Shown in pieces: positions 7,383 through 15,573 of a DNA stretch of 64,000 nucleotides; positions within the stretch are counted from its first letter, which is position 1; the number at the start of each line of letters is the position of its first letter. The position numbers were made by a program, and so were the translations under genes. A model generated the notes under the pieces. That model saw only the letters and a list, made by a program, of their open reading frames with translations. It had not been told where the DNA came from and did not search any database. The DNA comes from Salinibacterium amurskyense. GTDB lineage: Bacteria; Actinomycetota; Actinomycetes; Actinomycetales; Microbacteriaceae. The stretch lies in contig NZ_PGFH01000001.1 of the NCBI RefSeq assembly GCF_002797685.1, forward strand, positions 372,001-436,000. Reading direction: 5' to 3'.

Positions 7383-8486
7383 GTGACTACACCTCTTGAT
7401 TCCAAGAAATTGCGAGGCTTCGGCATCGCAGGACTCTTGGTAACAGCACTCACGCTCTCCGCCTGCACAGCCCCCGCAGAAGAATCCACGCCCGACGCCG
7501 GCGACCTCCTGATTTCTCAGGAAGCCTGCGACCGCAATGCCGCGGCGGGAACCATCACCTACATCTCCGGATACGGATACTCGGCCAGCGCCGGCCAGCT
7601 CGACGTATTCCTCGCCGAAGAGCTCGGCTACTTCAAGGACCTGTGCCTCGACCTAGAGATCAACGCCTCGGGAGCGAACGGGCAGCAGCTCGTTTCCTCA
7701 GGCCAGGCCGAATTTACCGCCCTCGGTTCGGCATCCGATGTCATGCTCGCCGCCGCCAACAGCCAGAACCTCACGGCAGTAGCGACTTACGGCAACACCC
7801 CGCCGTTCTCGATCTTCGCCAACGAGAAGATCAAGAGCCTCAAGGACCTCGAAGGTGGTTCGCTCGGTTACTTCATCAACCTCACTCCGATCGCCTCCGC
7901 CATGTTGGATGCCGCTGACGTCGATGTCAGCAAGGTCGAACTGATCAAGATGACCAACTACGATCCCACCGTGGTCACCCGCGGCCAGGTCGACGCCATT
8001 GTTGGCTACGCCTCGAACCAGCCCGAGAACCTTCGTGCTCAGGGCCTGCCGTTCAGCGAGTTCTTCCCCTCTGACGTTGGTGTTGAAGGCACCTACAACG
8101 TCATGGAGGTCAACTCCGAGTTCCTCGCCGAGAACCGCGAAGTCGCCGCTGACTTCATGCGCGCCTCACTGCACGCTCTGCAGTTCTGCCTCGATAGCGC
8201 CGACGAATGCCTCGACGTGATCGCGCAGTTGGCCGAAGACAACGGTCAGGGTTCTGCCTTCCCGCGCGAACAGCTCGAGCGCACGTGGAATGTGGAATCA
8301 CAGTGGGTCAAGGACAGCAACAGCGGGCTCCCCGGAGCCCAGACTGCCGCTGACTGGGAAGCAGAGTACGAACTCGTCAAGCAGTTCGGCAACGTCGACA
8401 GCCTTCCTGCCATTACCGACATGATGGATGAAACCCTCGTCTCTGATCTCTATGCAGACGGCGAACTGATCTGGCCGGGAAACTAA
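7383..8486 (+). CDS. ABC transporter substrate-binding lipoprotein (SsuA/NMT1-like)
   Basis: A 367-residue receptor with signal peptide and lipobox (TLSACTAP). The mature part shows NMT1/THI5/SsuA-family features: GYSASAGQLDVFLAEELGYFKDLCLDLEI at the first lobe, SSGQAEFTALGSASDVM where the ligand site forms, and KDLEGGSLGYF at the hinge. Such receptors feed sulfonates, pyrimidine precursors or other small heterocycles to an ATPase and permease, which follow directly. GTG 7383 is preceded by AGGAAGGAA. A strong hairpin separates it from the ATPase gene, as is usual where the receptor is needed in excess. The neighbouring monooxygenase suggests an organosulfur or aminocarboxylate ligand; the ligand itself is not readable. 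Confidence 0.88.
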   Translation: MTTPLDSKKLRGFGIAGLLVTALTLSACTAPAEESTPDAGDLLISQEACDRNAAAGTITYISGYGYSASAGQLDVFLAEELGYFKDLCLDLEINASGANGQQLVSSGQAEFTALGSASDVMLAAANSQNLTAVATYGNTPPFSIFANEKIKSLKDLEGGSLGYFINLTPIASAMLDAADVDVSKVELIKMTNYDPTVVTRGQVDAIVGYASNQPENLRAQGLPFSEFFPSDVGVEGTYNVMEVNSEFLAENREVAADFMRASLHALQFCLDSADECLDVIAQLAEDNGQGSAFPREQLERTWNVESQWVKDSNSGLPGAQTAADWEAEYELVKQFGNVDSLPAITDMMDETLVSDLYADGELIWPGN

Positions 8487-8502
8487 CCCGACCACCCCGC
8501 TC

Positions 8503-8535
8503 GGATGCCGCACCACCCCACCCGGTGCGGCATCC
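8503..8535 (+). terminator. Intra-operon hairpin between receptor and ATPase genes
   Basis: GGATGCCGCACC and its perfect 12-base complement close a 9-base loop. There is no U-tract, so it may act as a partial terminator or an mRNA 3' stabiliser that raises receptor over ATPase expression. Confidence 0.6.
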
Positions 8536-8559
8536 GGCATCACAACTCAGGGAGTAACT

Positions 8560-9360
8560 GTGGAAACCGCACAGCCACACGCCGGCGTTTATATTGAGGA
8601 CGTCTCTAAGAGCTTCGGCCCCGAGGGGGCGCGCACGCTCGTGCTCAACCACGTGAGCCTCTCGATCAAGATGGGCGAGTTTGTCTCCGTTATCGGCCCG
8701 AGTGGCTGCGGAAAGTCGACTCTGCTCAAGACTGTTGCCGGCCTCATCGAGGCAGACAGCGGCACCGTCAAGGTCGACGGGATGACAGTGAAGGCCGCCA
8801 CAAAGAACAAGATGATCGGTCTTGTTCCTCAGTCTCCCGCGCTGCTCCCGTGGCGCACGGTGCTCGACAATGTGCGCCTGCCGATGACGGTGAACCCGAA
8901 AGCGAACGCGAACCGCAACCTGCGCGATCCGCGCGAGATTCTGGAATCGTTCGGTTTGGGCGCCGCGCTCGACAAGTACCCGGGCCAGCTTTCCGGTGGA
9001 ATGCAGCAGCGCGTCGCCATTGCCCGCGCCTTCGTGTTCGACCCGAGCGTGCTGCTCATGGACGAGCCCTTCTCCGCGCTCGACGAGATGAACCGCGACG
9101 CTCAGCGACTGGGCCTGCTCGATTTTTGGCAGTCGAACCGTAAGGCCGTCATGTTCGTGACTCACTCGGTGCCCGAGGCGATCATGCTCTCCGATCGCAT
9201 TGTGGTGATGGGGGCGCATCCCGGCCACATCGCCGAGATCATCGATGTTCCCTTGCCGCGCCCGCGCACTATCGACGTCTACGCGACCGATGAATTCCGC
9301 GACCTTGAAGGTCGCGTGCGCGAAACGCTGCGCGAAGTGATGGGACAAAAGAGTGCCTAA
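8560..9360 (+). CDS. ABC transporter ATPase (SsuB/TauB-like)
   Basis: A 266-residue nucleotide-binding subunit. Walker A is GPSGCGKST (about residues 47-55), the Q-loop region [14 protein letters not shown], the signature LSGGMQQR, Walker [12 protein letters not shown] and the switch His in VTHSVPEA. The PWRTV Q-loop is typical of the nitrate/sulfonate/taurine subfamily. GTG 8560 follows GGGAG by five bases. It pairs with the permease that begins 22 bases after its stop. Confidence 0.92.
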   Translation: METAQPHAGVYIEDVSKSFGPEGARTLVLNHVSLSIKMGEFVSVIGPSGCGKSTLLKTVAGLIEADSGTVKVDGMTVKAATKNKMIGLVPQSPALLPWRTVLDNVRLPMTVNPKANANRNLRDPREILESFGLGAALDKYPGQLSGGMQQRVAIARAFVFDPSVLLMDEPFSALDEMNRDAQRLGLLDFWQSNRKAVMFVTHSVPEAIMLSDRIVVMGAHPGHIAEIIDVPLPRPRTIDVYATDEFRDLEGRVRETLREVMGQKSA

Positions 9361-9382
9361 GTCACGCAAGAACGAGGACACC

Positions 9383-10240
9383 ATGTCAACAACCGAAACT
9401 TCCGCTCTGGCCGTTCAGGCAGCCACGAGCGCCACGGGCCGTCGCTTTTCGCCGCTGGCCTCCGCCAAGCTCAAGCAGAACCTGCGCTGGACTAGCTGGG
9501 CTCCCGCGGTGATCACCTTCGTGATCGCGGCCGCGCTCTGGCAGATCACCGCGATCGCGAATCCGTACGTGATTCCTACGATCGACCAGGTCTGGATGAG
9601 CCTGATCAAAGACGCGGACACCTACTGGGCCAACATGCTCGTGACGAGTCTTGAGGTTGTCGTGGGCGCGAGCTCGGGCATCCTCGCCGGCTTCATTCTG
9701 GCGATCATCATGGCCGAGTTCCAGATCATGGAGCGCGCCATCATGCCGCTCGTGGTCGTCGTGATGGTGACGCCGATTGTCGCGATCGCTCCCGCGCTCG
9801 TTGTTGCCTTCGGCTTTGGCATGACCCCCAAGTTCATCGTGACTGCGCTTGTCGTGTTCTTCCCCATGCTCGTCAACTCGCTCGCCGGGCTGCGAGATGT
9901 GGATGACCGTGCTCTCGATGTGATGAAGACACTGCATGCCAGCCGCTGGGAAATCTTCCGCGACCTGCGCTTCACCGGCTCGATGCCCTACGTCTTTGCG
10001 GGACTGCGCATTGCGCTTCCGCTCGCGATTGTCGGCGCGGCTGTTGCCGAGTTCGTTGCGGCCGGCCAGCAGGCAGGTCTCGGATCACTCGTCACGATCG
10101 CCGCTGCGCAAGCCAACTTGCCTGTTACGTGGGCCAGCATCGCGCTGCTCTGCCTCATGGGAGTGATCCTGATTTCTCTCCTCGCGCTCGTTCGCGAGCG
10201 AGTGCTCTGGTGGAGCGATGGAGCCGCCGTGGGCCGCTAA
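9383..10240 (+). CDS. ABC transporter permease (SsuC-like)
   Basis: A 285-residue inner-membrane subunit of the BPD_transp_1 fold with about six helices and the EAA-type coupling loop around KTLHASRWEIFRDLRFTGSMPYVFAGLRIALPL. ATG 9383 has GAGGA six bases upstream and is preferred; a GTG at 9353 would overlap the ATPase gene but adds only a short polar tail. It completes the importer and is followed by the monooxygenase gene after 83 bases. Confidence 0.9.
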   Translation: MSTTETSALAVQAATSATGRRFSPLASAKLKQNLRWTSWAPAVITFVIAAALWQITAIANPYVIPTIDQVWMSLIKDADTYWANMLVTSLEVVVGASSGILAGFILAIIMAEFQIMERAIMPLVVVVMVTPIVAIAPALVVAFGFGMTPKFIVTALVVFFPMLVNSLAGLRDVDDRALDVMKTLHASRWEIFRDLRFTGSMPYVFAGLRIALPLAIVGAAVAEFVAAGQQAGLGSLVTIAAAQANLPVTWASIALLCLMGVILISLLALVRERVLWWSDGAAVGR

Positions 10241-10323
10241 CTCCCCACCTTCGGCACCTTTTCCCGCCACCACTCTGCCCTCGTCCACCCCCAGACTTTC
10301 TCCCCACCACGAAAGGTTTCACC

Positions 10324-11703
10324 ATGAAGAAGCTCCGCTTCGGTCTATTCGAGAACCCCCAGGCCAACGACTCGGGAACGTCCACGTGGCGTCACCCCGA
10401 CAACAAGCGCGACATGTTCGATCGCCTCGACTACTGGCGTGAAATCACGACCATCTGCGAAGAGGCCGGCTTTGATTTCATGTTCTTGGCGGATGCCTGG
10501 GGCTGGGCCGACGTCAATGGCGAGCGTCCCGAGATCTGCTCGGTCGAGGGCCTCGACCTGCCGCGCCTCGACCCCGCGATTCTGGCTGCTGCCCTGATCT
10601 CGACGACCACGAACCTCGGACTCGTGCTCACGGGATCCACTCTTCTTGAACAGCCCTACGCTTTTGCGCGCCGCATTGCGAGCCTCGACCACCTCTCGGG
10701 TGGGCGCATCGGCTGGAACGTTGTCACGACTGGTACCGCTGAGACGGCATCGCAGGCTTTCGGTGTTCCGATGGTGGCGCACGATGAGCGTTATGACATG
10801 GCGGATGACTTCATGGAGGTTGTCTACAAGTTGTGGGAGGGCGCCTGGGAGCGTGACGCGCTTGAGCGCGACAAAAACGGTCACTTCGCTGACCCGGCCA
10901 AGGTGCACCGCATCGAGCACGATGGTCCGTACTTCAAGTCGCACGGTTACGGAAACTCGTCGTACTCACCGCAGGGCACCCCGGTGCTCTTCCAAGCGGG
11001 AACCTCCCCGCGCGGTCGCGAGTTCGGCGGCAAGCACGGCGAGGCCGTCTTCCTCGGAGGGGGTTCGGTCGAGAAGGTGGCCGAGCAGGTCGCGTCGATT
11101 CGTGAAGAGGCTGTCAAGAACGGTCGCGCCGCCGACTCGGTCAAGATCATGTCGGCCTTCACGTGCGTGATCGGCGACTCCGCCGACGAGGCCAAGGCCA
11201 AGCTGCAAGCGGTGTTGGATGCCGAGAGCCCCGACGTTGCTGTTGCCTCCTACGCGTGGTTCACGGGCCTCGACCTTTCCTCCTTCGACCCGGCAACGCC
11301 GATGAAGGAGCTGCACACTGAGCTTTCACAGACCCAAATCACGCGCTTCGGCGATCAGACGGTCGGCGACGTTCTGGCGCAGTGGCACGGCAATGGTGTG
11401 CGCAGCAAGCCTTTCGTGGGCACTGCTGAGCAGATCGCTGATGAGATGATCGCTCTCGCTGAGGGCGCTGACCTCGACGGCTTCTTGCTCACGCCCATGA
11501 TTCAGCCCAGCTCGACGGTGGAGTTCATCGAGAAGGTGCTGCCGATTCTGCGCGAGCGTGGAGTTGCGGGCGAAGGCTACGACGCTCCGACCCTGCGCGA
11601 GCGTTTGCTCGGCACCGATGACTCGATCTTGCGCGACGACCACCCGGGAGCGGCGTACCGCGCCACCGCGGGTGGCTCAGCTGCAGCCGAGTCGGCTCAC
11701 TAG
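10324..11703 (+). CDS. LLM-class FMN-dependent monooxygenase, NtaA/SnaA/DszA family
   Basis: A 459-residue TIM-barrel flavin monooxygenase. The length and signatures (FENPQAND near the start, LSGGRIGWNVVT, GTPVLFQAGTSPRG and an FVGTAEQIADEM region) fit the nitrilotriacetate/EDTA/dibenzothiophene-sulfone monooxygenase family, enzymes that use reduced FMN and O2 to cleave C-N or C-S bonds. A flavin reductase that can supply FMNH2 is encoded 740 bases downstream. It lies behind an SsuABC-type importer, so the imported compound is probably its substrate; sulfone, sulfonate and aminopolycarboxylate are all possible. Its stop overlaps the convergent padR stop through the palindrome CTAG. Confidence 0.9.
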   Translation: MKKLRFGLFENPQANDSGTSTWRHPDNKRDMFDRLDYWREITTICEEAGFDFMFLADAWGWADVNGERPEICSVEGLDLPRLDPAILAAALISTTTNLGLVLTGSTLLEQPYAFARRIASLDHLSGGRIGWNVVTTGTAETASQAFGVPMVAHDERYDMADDFMEVVYKLWEGAWERDALERDKNGHFADPAKVHRIEHDGPYFKSHGYGNSSYSPQGTPVLFQAGTSPRGREFGGKHGEAVFLGGGSVEKVAEQVASIREEAVKNGRAADSVKIMSAFTCVIGDSADEAKAKLQAVLDAESPDVAVASYAWFTGLDLSSFDPATPMKELHTELSQTQITRFGDQTVGDVLAQWHGNGVRSKPFVGTAEQIADEMIALAEGADLDGFLLTPMIQPSSTVEFIEKVLPILRERGVAGEGYDAPTLRERLLGTDDSILRDDHPGAAYRATAGGSAAAESAH

Positions 11704-12299
11704 TCGGTAGTGGCTCGAGCGGGGCGGTCGCCATCTTCACCGGCAAAGACGTAGTCGCCGGCACTGATGCGCTCGCTCACGTCTCGGGCCCACTGCTGTT
11801 CTCCGCGCAGGCGCGAGGTGGCAAGTTCAAAGATTTCACGCACGTAGGCGGGCGTCGAGGTCGAGGCTGCGACATCGCCGATGTGGTACGTATTGCTCGC
11901 GATGCGGGCATCGATTTCGGTGACGCGGTGGGCGAGCCCGGCGAGCACTTCTTCGCGCTGCAGGGCGTACATGAACGAGGTGAGGACCATGACGGGTTTG
12001 GTGTCGAAAACCTCGACTGTCCAGAGCGTGTCGCGCAGCATCCGGAGCAGTTCAACTTCGCCGGCTTCGGTCATGCGGTAGGTCGTGCGCTCGGGGCGGT
12101 TGCCGGCAGATTCGGTGCCGTTCTCGGCGAGGTAGCCGTCGTTCTTGAGCGAACGCAGCGCGTTGTAGATCGATCCGGGCTGAATGTTGGCCCACTCGTC
12201 GATGTGCCAGGTCATCAGTTCGCGGCGCAGGAAGTAGCCGTGAACTGGTTGGAACTGGTTCACAGCTCCCAGTACGACGAGGCGAGTTGTAGTCGACAT
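11700..12299 (-). CDS. PadR family transcriptional regulator
   Basis: A 199-residue regulator. The N-terminal winged helix (HGYFLRRELMTWHIDEWANIQPGSIYNALRSL, with the recognition turn PGSIYNAL) is a clear PadR domain; the C-terminal half is a helical dimerisation region of the Vir_C type. PadR proteins are usually repressors released by aromatic or drug-like ligands. It is divergent from the flavin reductase and convergent with the monooxygenase, and the motifs it shares between two promoters (7297-7327 and 12352-12397) point to control of this pathway. The regulatory link is inferred. Confidence 0.88.
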   Translation of the reverse strand: MSTTTRLVVLGAVNQFQPVHGYFLRRELMTWHIDEWANIQPGSIYNALRSLKNDGYLAENGTESAGNRPERTTYRMTEAGEVELLRMLRDTLWTVEVFDTKPVMVLTSFMYALQREEVLAGLAHRVTEIDARIASNTYHIGDVAASTSTPAYVREIFELATSRLRGEQQWARDVSERISAGDYVFAGEDGDRPARATTD

Positions 12300-12351
12300 G
12301 CCCCCAATCGTAGGGCAAGCACCCCCGCTACAGGGGGAAAAGTCGCTTGTT

Positions 12352-12397
12352 TACATGATCAAAAATGACTAACATATAGTCCATTGTTCAAACTTGA
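12352..12397. promoter_or_regulatory. Candidate PadR-site pair in the padR/flavin reductase intergenic region
   Basis: TACATGATCAA (12352-12362) and CAAACTTGA (12389-12397) are the complements of two motifs upstream of the ABC receptor gene at 7297-7327. They lie in the 141-bp gap between the two divergent start codons, where autoregulation and control of the flavin reductase would be expected. Spacing between the two motifs is 26 bases here and 11 at the other site. Confidence 0.5.
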
Positions 12398-12440
12398 CTA
12401 GCAGTCGCTGGTTGAACATCCTAAGCAAAGGAGTCCGCTC

Positions 12441-12935
12441 ATGTCCCCCAAGGCCACTGCGGAAGAAGTTTCCCCCCAAGTCGCTCTTCGTCGAGCGCTC
12501 TCCCTCTTTCCCACCGGCGTCGTTGCCTTGGCCGCCGTTGTTGATGGCCAGCCCACCGGTATTGCCGTGAACTCCTTTATCTCCGTTTCGCTCGAGCCGC
12601 CGCTGGTAGCCGTGTGCCCCGCGCGCACGTCGACCACCTGGCCTGTACTGGCTCGCGCGACACGCATCGGACTCAGTGTTCTGGGCGCCGATCAGGAACA
12701 AACGGCACGCAGTCTTGCCTCCCGCACCGGCGATCGTTTCGCCAACATCGACTGGCGTGCGACCGAGGGTGGGGCTATCCACATGGATGGCGCGGCGCTG
12801 TGGTTGGAGTGCGAGATCCGTCACAGCTTCGATGGCGGCGACCACGAGATCGTGACCCTCGAAGTGATCAGCTCCGAGGCTTTTCCAGAGGTGACGCCGC
12901 TTGTCTTCCACCTCAGCCAGTTCCGCGGGCTCTAG
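12441..12935 (+). CDS. Flavin reductase family protein
   Basis: A 164-residue FMN-binding split-barrel protein of the flavin reductase (HpaC/NtaB-like) family. The signature FPTGVVALAA..GQPTGIAVNSFISVSLEPPLVAVC is clear, as is the GDRFANIDW segment. These proteins use NAD(P)H to make free reduced FMN for a partner oxygenase, and the NtaA-type monooxygenase across padR is the obvious partner. AAAGGAG lies seven bases before the ATG. Which flavin or nucleotide it prefers cannot be read. Confidence 0.88.
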   Translation: MSPKATAEEVSPQVALRRALSLFPTGVVALAAVVDGQPTGIAVNSFISVSLEPPLVAVCPARTSTTWPVLARATRIGLSVLGADQEQTARSLASRTGDRFANIDWRATEGGAIHMDGAALWLECEIRHSFDGGDHEIVTLEVISSEAFPEVTPLVFHLSQFRGL

Positions 12936-12950
12936 GCGCGCTCCCGCGGC

Positions 12951-12956
12951 TAGGGT
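12951..12956 (+). promoter_or_regulatory. Putative -10 box (TAGGGT) of a leaderless promoter
   Basis: TAGGGT ends seven bases before ATG 12964; there is no Shine-Dalgarno. Confidence 0.4.
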
Positions 12957-12963
12957 TGGCCTC

Positions 12964-13371
12964 ATGGGGCATCCGTCGACGCTGAGTTTTCGCGGCACTG
13001 TTGTTCACGGTGATAAGCGTGGCCGCGAACTGGGCTTCCCCACGGCCAACATTTCGATCGCTGACCACGCGGCGCTTCCCATCGATGGCGTGTATGCCTG
13101 CTGGGTCACGTTCCCGCCGGCGACCGAGCAACACGGTGCCACGATCAGTATTGGCGACAACCCCACCTTCGACGACGTCACCGATCGCCGCGTCGAAGCC
13201 TTCATTCACGATTTCGATGGCGACCTGTACGACGCCGAGGTTGAGTTCACGGTGCACGCCTGGCTGCGCGGAATGTTCCGTTACGAGAGCCTCGTCGAAC
13301 TAATCGAGAAGACGGCGGCGGATGTCGCGGCCTCCCGCATCGCTCTTGCTCTTCCGCCGCAACTCCCGTAA
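12964..13371 (+). CDS. Stand-alone riboflavin kinase domain protein
   Basis: At 135 residues this is only the kinase half of the usual bifunctional RibF. It has the ATP/flavin motif GDKRGRELGFPTANI near residues 17-31, the GVYACWV strand, SIGDNPTF and the VEAFIHDFDGDLYD region that holds the catalytic Glu, ending with the LRGMFRYESLVELIEK helix. The FMN adenylyltransferase domain is missing, so the product should convert riboflavin to FMN only. It stands directly behind the flavin reductase, which consumes FMN, and a full-length RibF is probably encoded elsewhere. A dedicated FMN supply for the oxygenase system is a reasonable inference, though it has its own leaderless promoter. Confidence 0.8.
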   Translation: MGHPSTLSFRGTVVHGDKRGRELGFPTANISIADHAALPIDGVYACWVTFPPATEQHGATISIGDNPTFDDVTDRRVEAFIHDFDGDLYDAEVEFTVHAWLRGMFRYESLVELIEKTAADVAASRIALALPPQLP

Positions 13372-13425
13372 CAATCGCGGCTCCTCAGATTTGCTCATCT
13401 GAGCACCTTGCGGCCGTGATTTCGT

Positions 13426-13431
13426 TAGTCT
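13426..13431 (+). promoter_or_regulatory. Putative -10 box (TAGTCT) of a leaderless promoter
   Basis: TAGTCT ends six bases before ATG 13438 of dcd, with no Shine-Dalgarno. Confidence 0.45.
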
Positions 13432-13437
13432 TAGGCC

Positions 13438-14043
13438 ATGCTTCTCAGTGATCGCGACATCCGGGCCGAACTCGACTCTGGCCGTATCGGCCTCGACCCG
13501 CTTGATCTCGATATGGTGCAGCCTTCGAGCGTTGACGTGCGGCTCGACCGCTTCTTCCGACTCTTCGATAACCACAAGTACCCCTTCATCGATCCGTCGG
13601 TTGATCAGCCTGACCTCACTCACCTCATGGAGGTGGATGCGGACCAGCCGTTCATCCTTCACCCCGGTGAATTCGTGCTTGGCTCCACCTTCGAGCTCGT
13701 CACGCTGCCCGACGATGTGGCGGCTCGGCTGGAGGGCAAGAGCTCGCTCGGGCGCCTCGGCCTGCTCACGCACTCGACGGCCGGCTTCGTTGACCCCGGC
13801 TTCTCAGGTCACGTCACCCTCGAACTCAGCAACGTCGCGACGCTGCCGATCAAGCTCTGGCCCGGCATGAAGATCGGGCAGCTCTGCTTCATTAAGACGA
13901 GCTCGCCGGTGGAGTCGCCCTACGGTTCGGGCCAATACGGCTCGCGCTACCAGGGCCAACGTGGTCCCACGGCGAGCCGCAGTTTTCAGAACTTCCACCG
14001 CACCGACGTGCGGGCTAATGACGCGGGTTCGCTCGGCGGCTAA
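13438..14043 (+). CDS. dcd: dCTP deaminase
   Basis: A 201-residue enzyme of pyrimidine deoxynucleotide synthesis. The start [11 protein letters not shown], the [22 protein letters not shown] active-site segment with its Ser-Arg pair and catalytic Glu in VTLELSN, and the [11 protein letters not shown] tail are diagnostic of Dcd. Actinobacterial members often both deaminate dCTP and hydrolyse the product to dUMP; whether this one does is not visible. It is a core gene with no obvious link to its neighbours. Confidence 0.95.
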   Translation: MLLSDRDIRAELDSGRIGLDPLDLDMVQPSSVDVRLDRFFRLFDNHKYPFIDPSVDQPDLTHLMEVDADQPFILHPGEFVLGSTFELVTLPDDVAARLEGKSSLGRLGLLTHSTAGFVDPGFSGHVTLELSNVATLPIKLWPGMKIGQLCFIKTSSPVESPYGSGQYGSRYQGQRGPTASRSFQNFHRTDVRANDAGSLGG

Positions 14044-14075
14044 GCCTCGCGCTGGGCGTCGAGCTGCTCCAGTCG

Positions 14076-14600
14076 CTAAAGCTGTTCGAGCTGCTCCAAC
14101 TGCCAGCCGAGCCACGGGCTAAACGCGAACGGCGTACCGGCCACGGCGGCGTGCAGCGATTGGGGATCAGCCCACTCGAATTCGTCGACTTCGGCGGGGT
14201 TCGGGGCTACGGCATCGGTCGTCACTGCACGGTAGACGGGGCAGATCTCGTTCTCGACGATGCCGGAGGAATCGACGGCGCGGTAGCGAAAGTCGGGCAG
14301 CACGAGCTGAACATCGCTGACGGTGATTCCGAGTTCATGCTGAGCGCGACGGATGATGGCCGCCGCCATGTCTTCACCGGGAGCCGGATGCCCGCAGAAC
14401 GAGTTCGTCCAGACGCCCGGCCAGGTGAGCTTGGAGAGGGCGCGACGCGTGACGAGCACTTTGCCGTCGGCGTTGTAGACGTGGCACGAGAAGGCTAGGT
14501 GCAGTGCCGTCTCCGTCGTGTGCACGAGGGCTTTATCGGCCACGCCAATGTGCTCACCGGCGTCGGAGAGAAGAACGACCTGCTCAGGGATTTCACTCAT
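14076..14600 (-). CDS. idi: Isopentenyl-diphosphate delta-isomerase, type 1
   Basis: A 174-residue Nudix-fold isomerase that interconverts IPP and DMAPP. The catalytic Cys lies in TNSFCGHPAPGED and the metal-binding Glu residues in the following AAIIRRAQHELGI helix; the opening LHLAFSCHVYNADGKVLVTRRA is typical. It is divergent from the carotenoid operon and supplies its isoprene units. A probable promoter with GACTAT seven bases before the ATG again suggests little or no leader. Type 1 is the Mg/Zn-dependent form. Confidence 0.95.
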   Translation of the reverse strand: MSEIPEQVVLLSDAGEHIGVADKALVHTTETALHLAFSCHVYNADGKVLVTRRALSKLTWPGVWTNSFCGHPAPGEDMAAAIIRRAQHELGITVSDVQLVLPDFRYRAVDSSGIVENEICPVYRAVTTDAVAPNPAEVDEFEWADPQSLHAAVAGTPFAFSPWLGWQLEQLEQL

Positions 14601-14706
14601 GTTCGCGATAGTCTGCCTAGGTGGAACGAAACGAAATGCCGCACCTCATGTGTCGGCCTGCACTCAGCCTAACTAATGTGACTGAGCACGCTGAGAGTGG
14701 GCGCGC

Positions 14707-15573
14707 GTGAGCTCACGCCTCAAGCTCTACGACCGTGTCGCTGAAGACGCGGCCAGCATCGTCATCCGCAGCTATTCCACGTCTTTTTCTGCTGCTTCTC
14801 GCCTGCTCGGTGTAGATGTTCGGCAACACGTTGAGAACATTTACGCCCTCGTTCGCGTGGCCGATGAGATCGTCGACGGCGGTGCCGAAGAAGCCGGTCT
14901 CGACCTGCTCGAAACATCGCGCCAACTGAATGAACTCGAGCGCGAAACGGAACTCGCGATCGAGCAGGGCTTCAGCTCGAACCTCATCGTGCACGCCTTC
15001 GCACTCACCGCCCGCGAAGTGTCGTTCGGGGCAGAACTCACCGCGCCATTCTTTGAGTCGATGCGGATGGATCTCAGCGAGAAAGAGCACGACCAAGAAA
15101 GCTTCGACCGCTACGTTTATGGCTCCGCCGAGGTTGTCGGGCTCATGTGCCTGTGCGCTTTCTTGCACGGTCATGAGGTCAGCGACGAGCAGCGGGCCAA
15201 GTTTGTTCACGGAGCGCGAGCGCTGGGTGCAGCCTTTCAGAAGGTCAACTTCTTGCGCGACCTGGCCGACGACTTTGAAACTCTCGGCCGCAGTTACTTT
15301 CCCGGTGTCGACGTCGCGTCGTTCACCGAAGACGAGAAGCTTCGGCTGCTCGATGACCTCGATGCCGATCTGCGGGATGCCGCTATCGGCGCCGAGTTGC
15401 CAGCGAGTAGCAAGAAAGCTGTTGCGCTCGCACACTCCCTTTTTGCCCAGCTCTCCAAGCGCATCCGGGCAACCCCGGCCAGCGAATTGGTGAAGACTCG
15501 GGTGCGCGTTCCGAATGTTGTTAAGGTGCGGTTGGCTGCGGTTGCCGCGATGGGAGTGACCCCTCGACCATGA
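14707..15573 (+). CDS. crtB: Phytoene synthase
   Basis: A 288-residue all-helical prenyl synthase that joins two GGPP to phytoene. The first Asp-rich motif is RVADEIVDG (DEIVD) and the second is the FLRDLADDFETLGRSYFP segment with DLADD; SYSTSF at residues 20-25 is the usual opening. It begins with GTG 14707 and its stop overlaps the crtI start (ATGA), so the operon is translationally coupled. No GGPP synthase gene (crtE) is found nearby, so that step must be encoded elsewhere. Confidence 0.94.
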   Translation: MSSRLKLYDRVAEDAASIVIRSYSTSFSAASRLLGVDVRQHVENIYALVRVADEIVDGGAEEAGLDLLETSRQLNELERETELAIEQGFSSNLIVHAFALTAREVSFGAELTAPFFESMRMDLSEKEHDQESFDRYVYGSAEVVGLMCLCAFLHGHEVSDEQRAKFVHGARALGAAFQKVNFLRDLADDFETLGRSYFPGVDVASFTEDEKLRLLDDLDADLRDAAIGAELPASSKKAVALAHSLFAQLSKRIRATPASELVKTRVRVPNVVKVRLAAVAAMGVTPRP

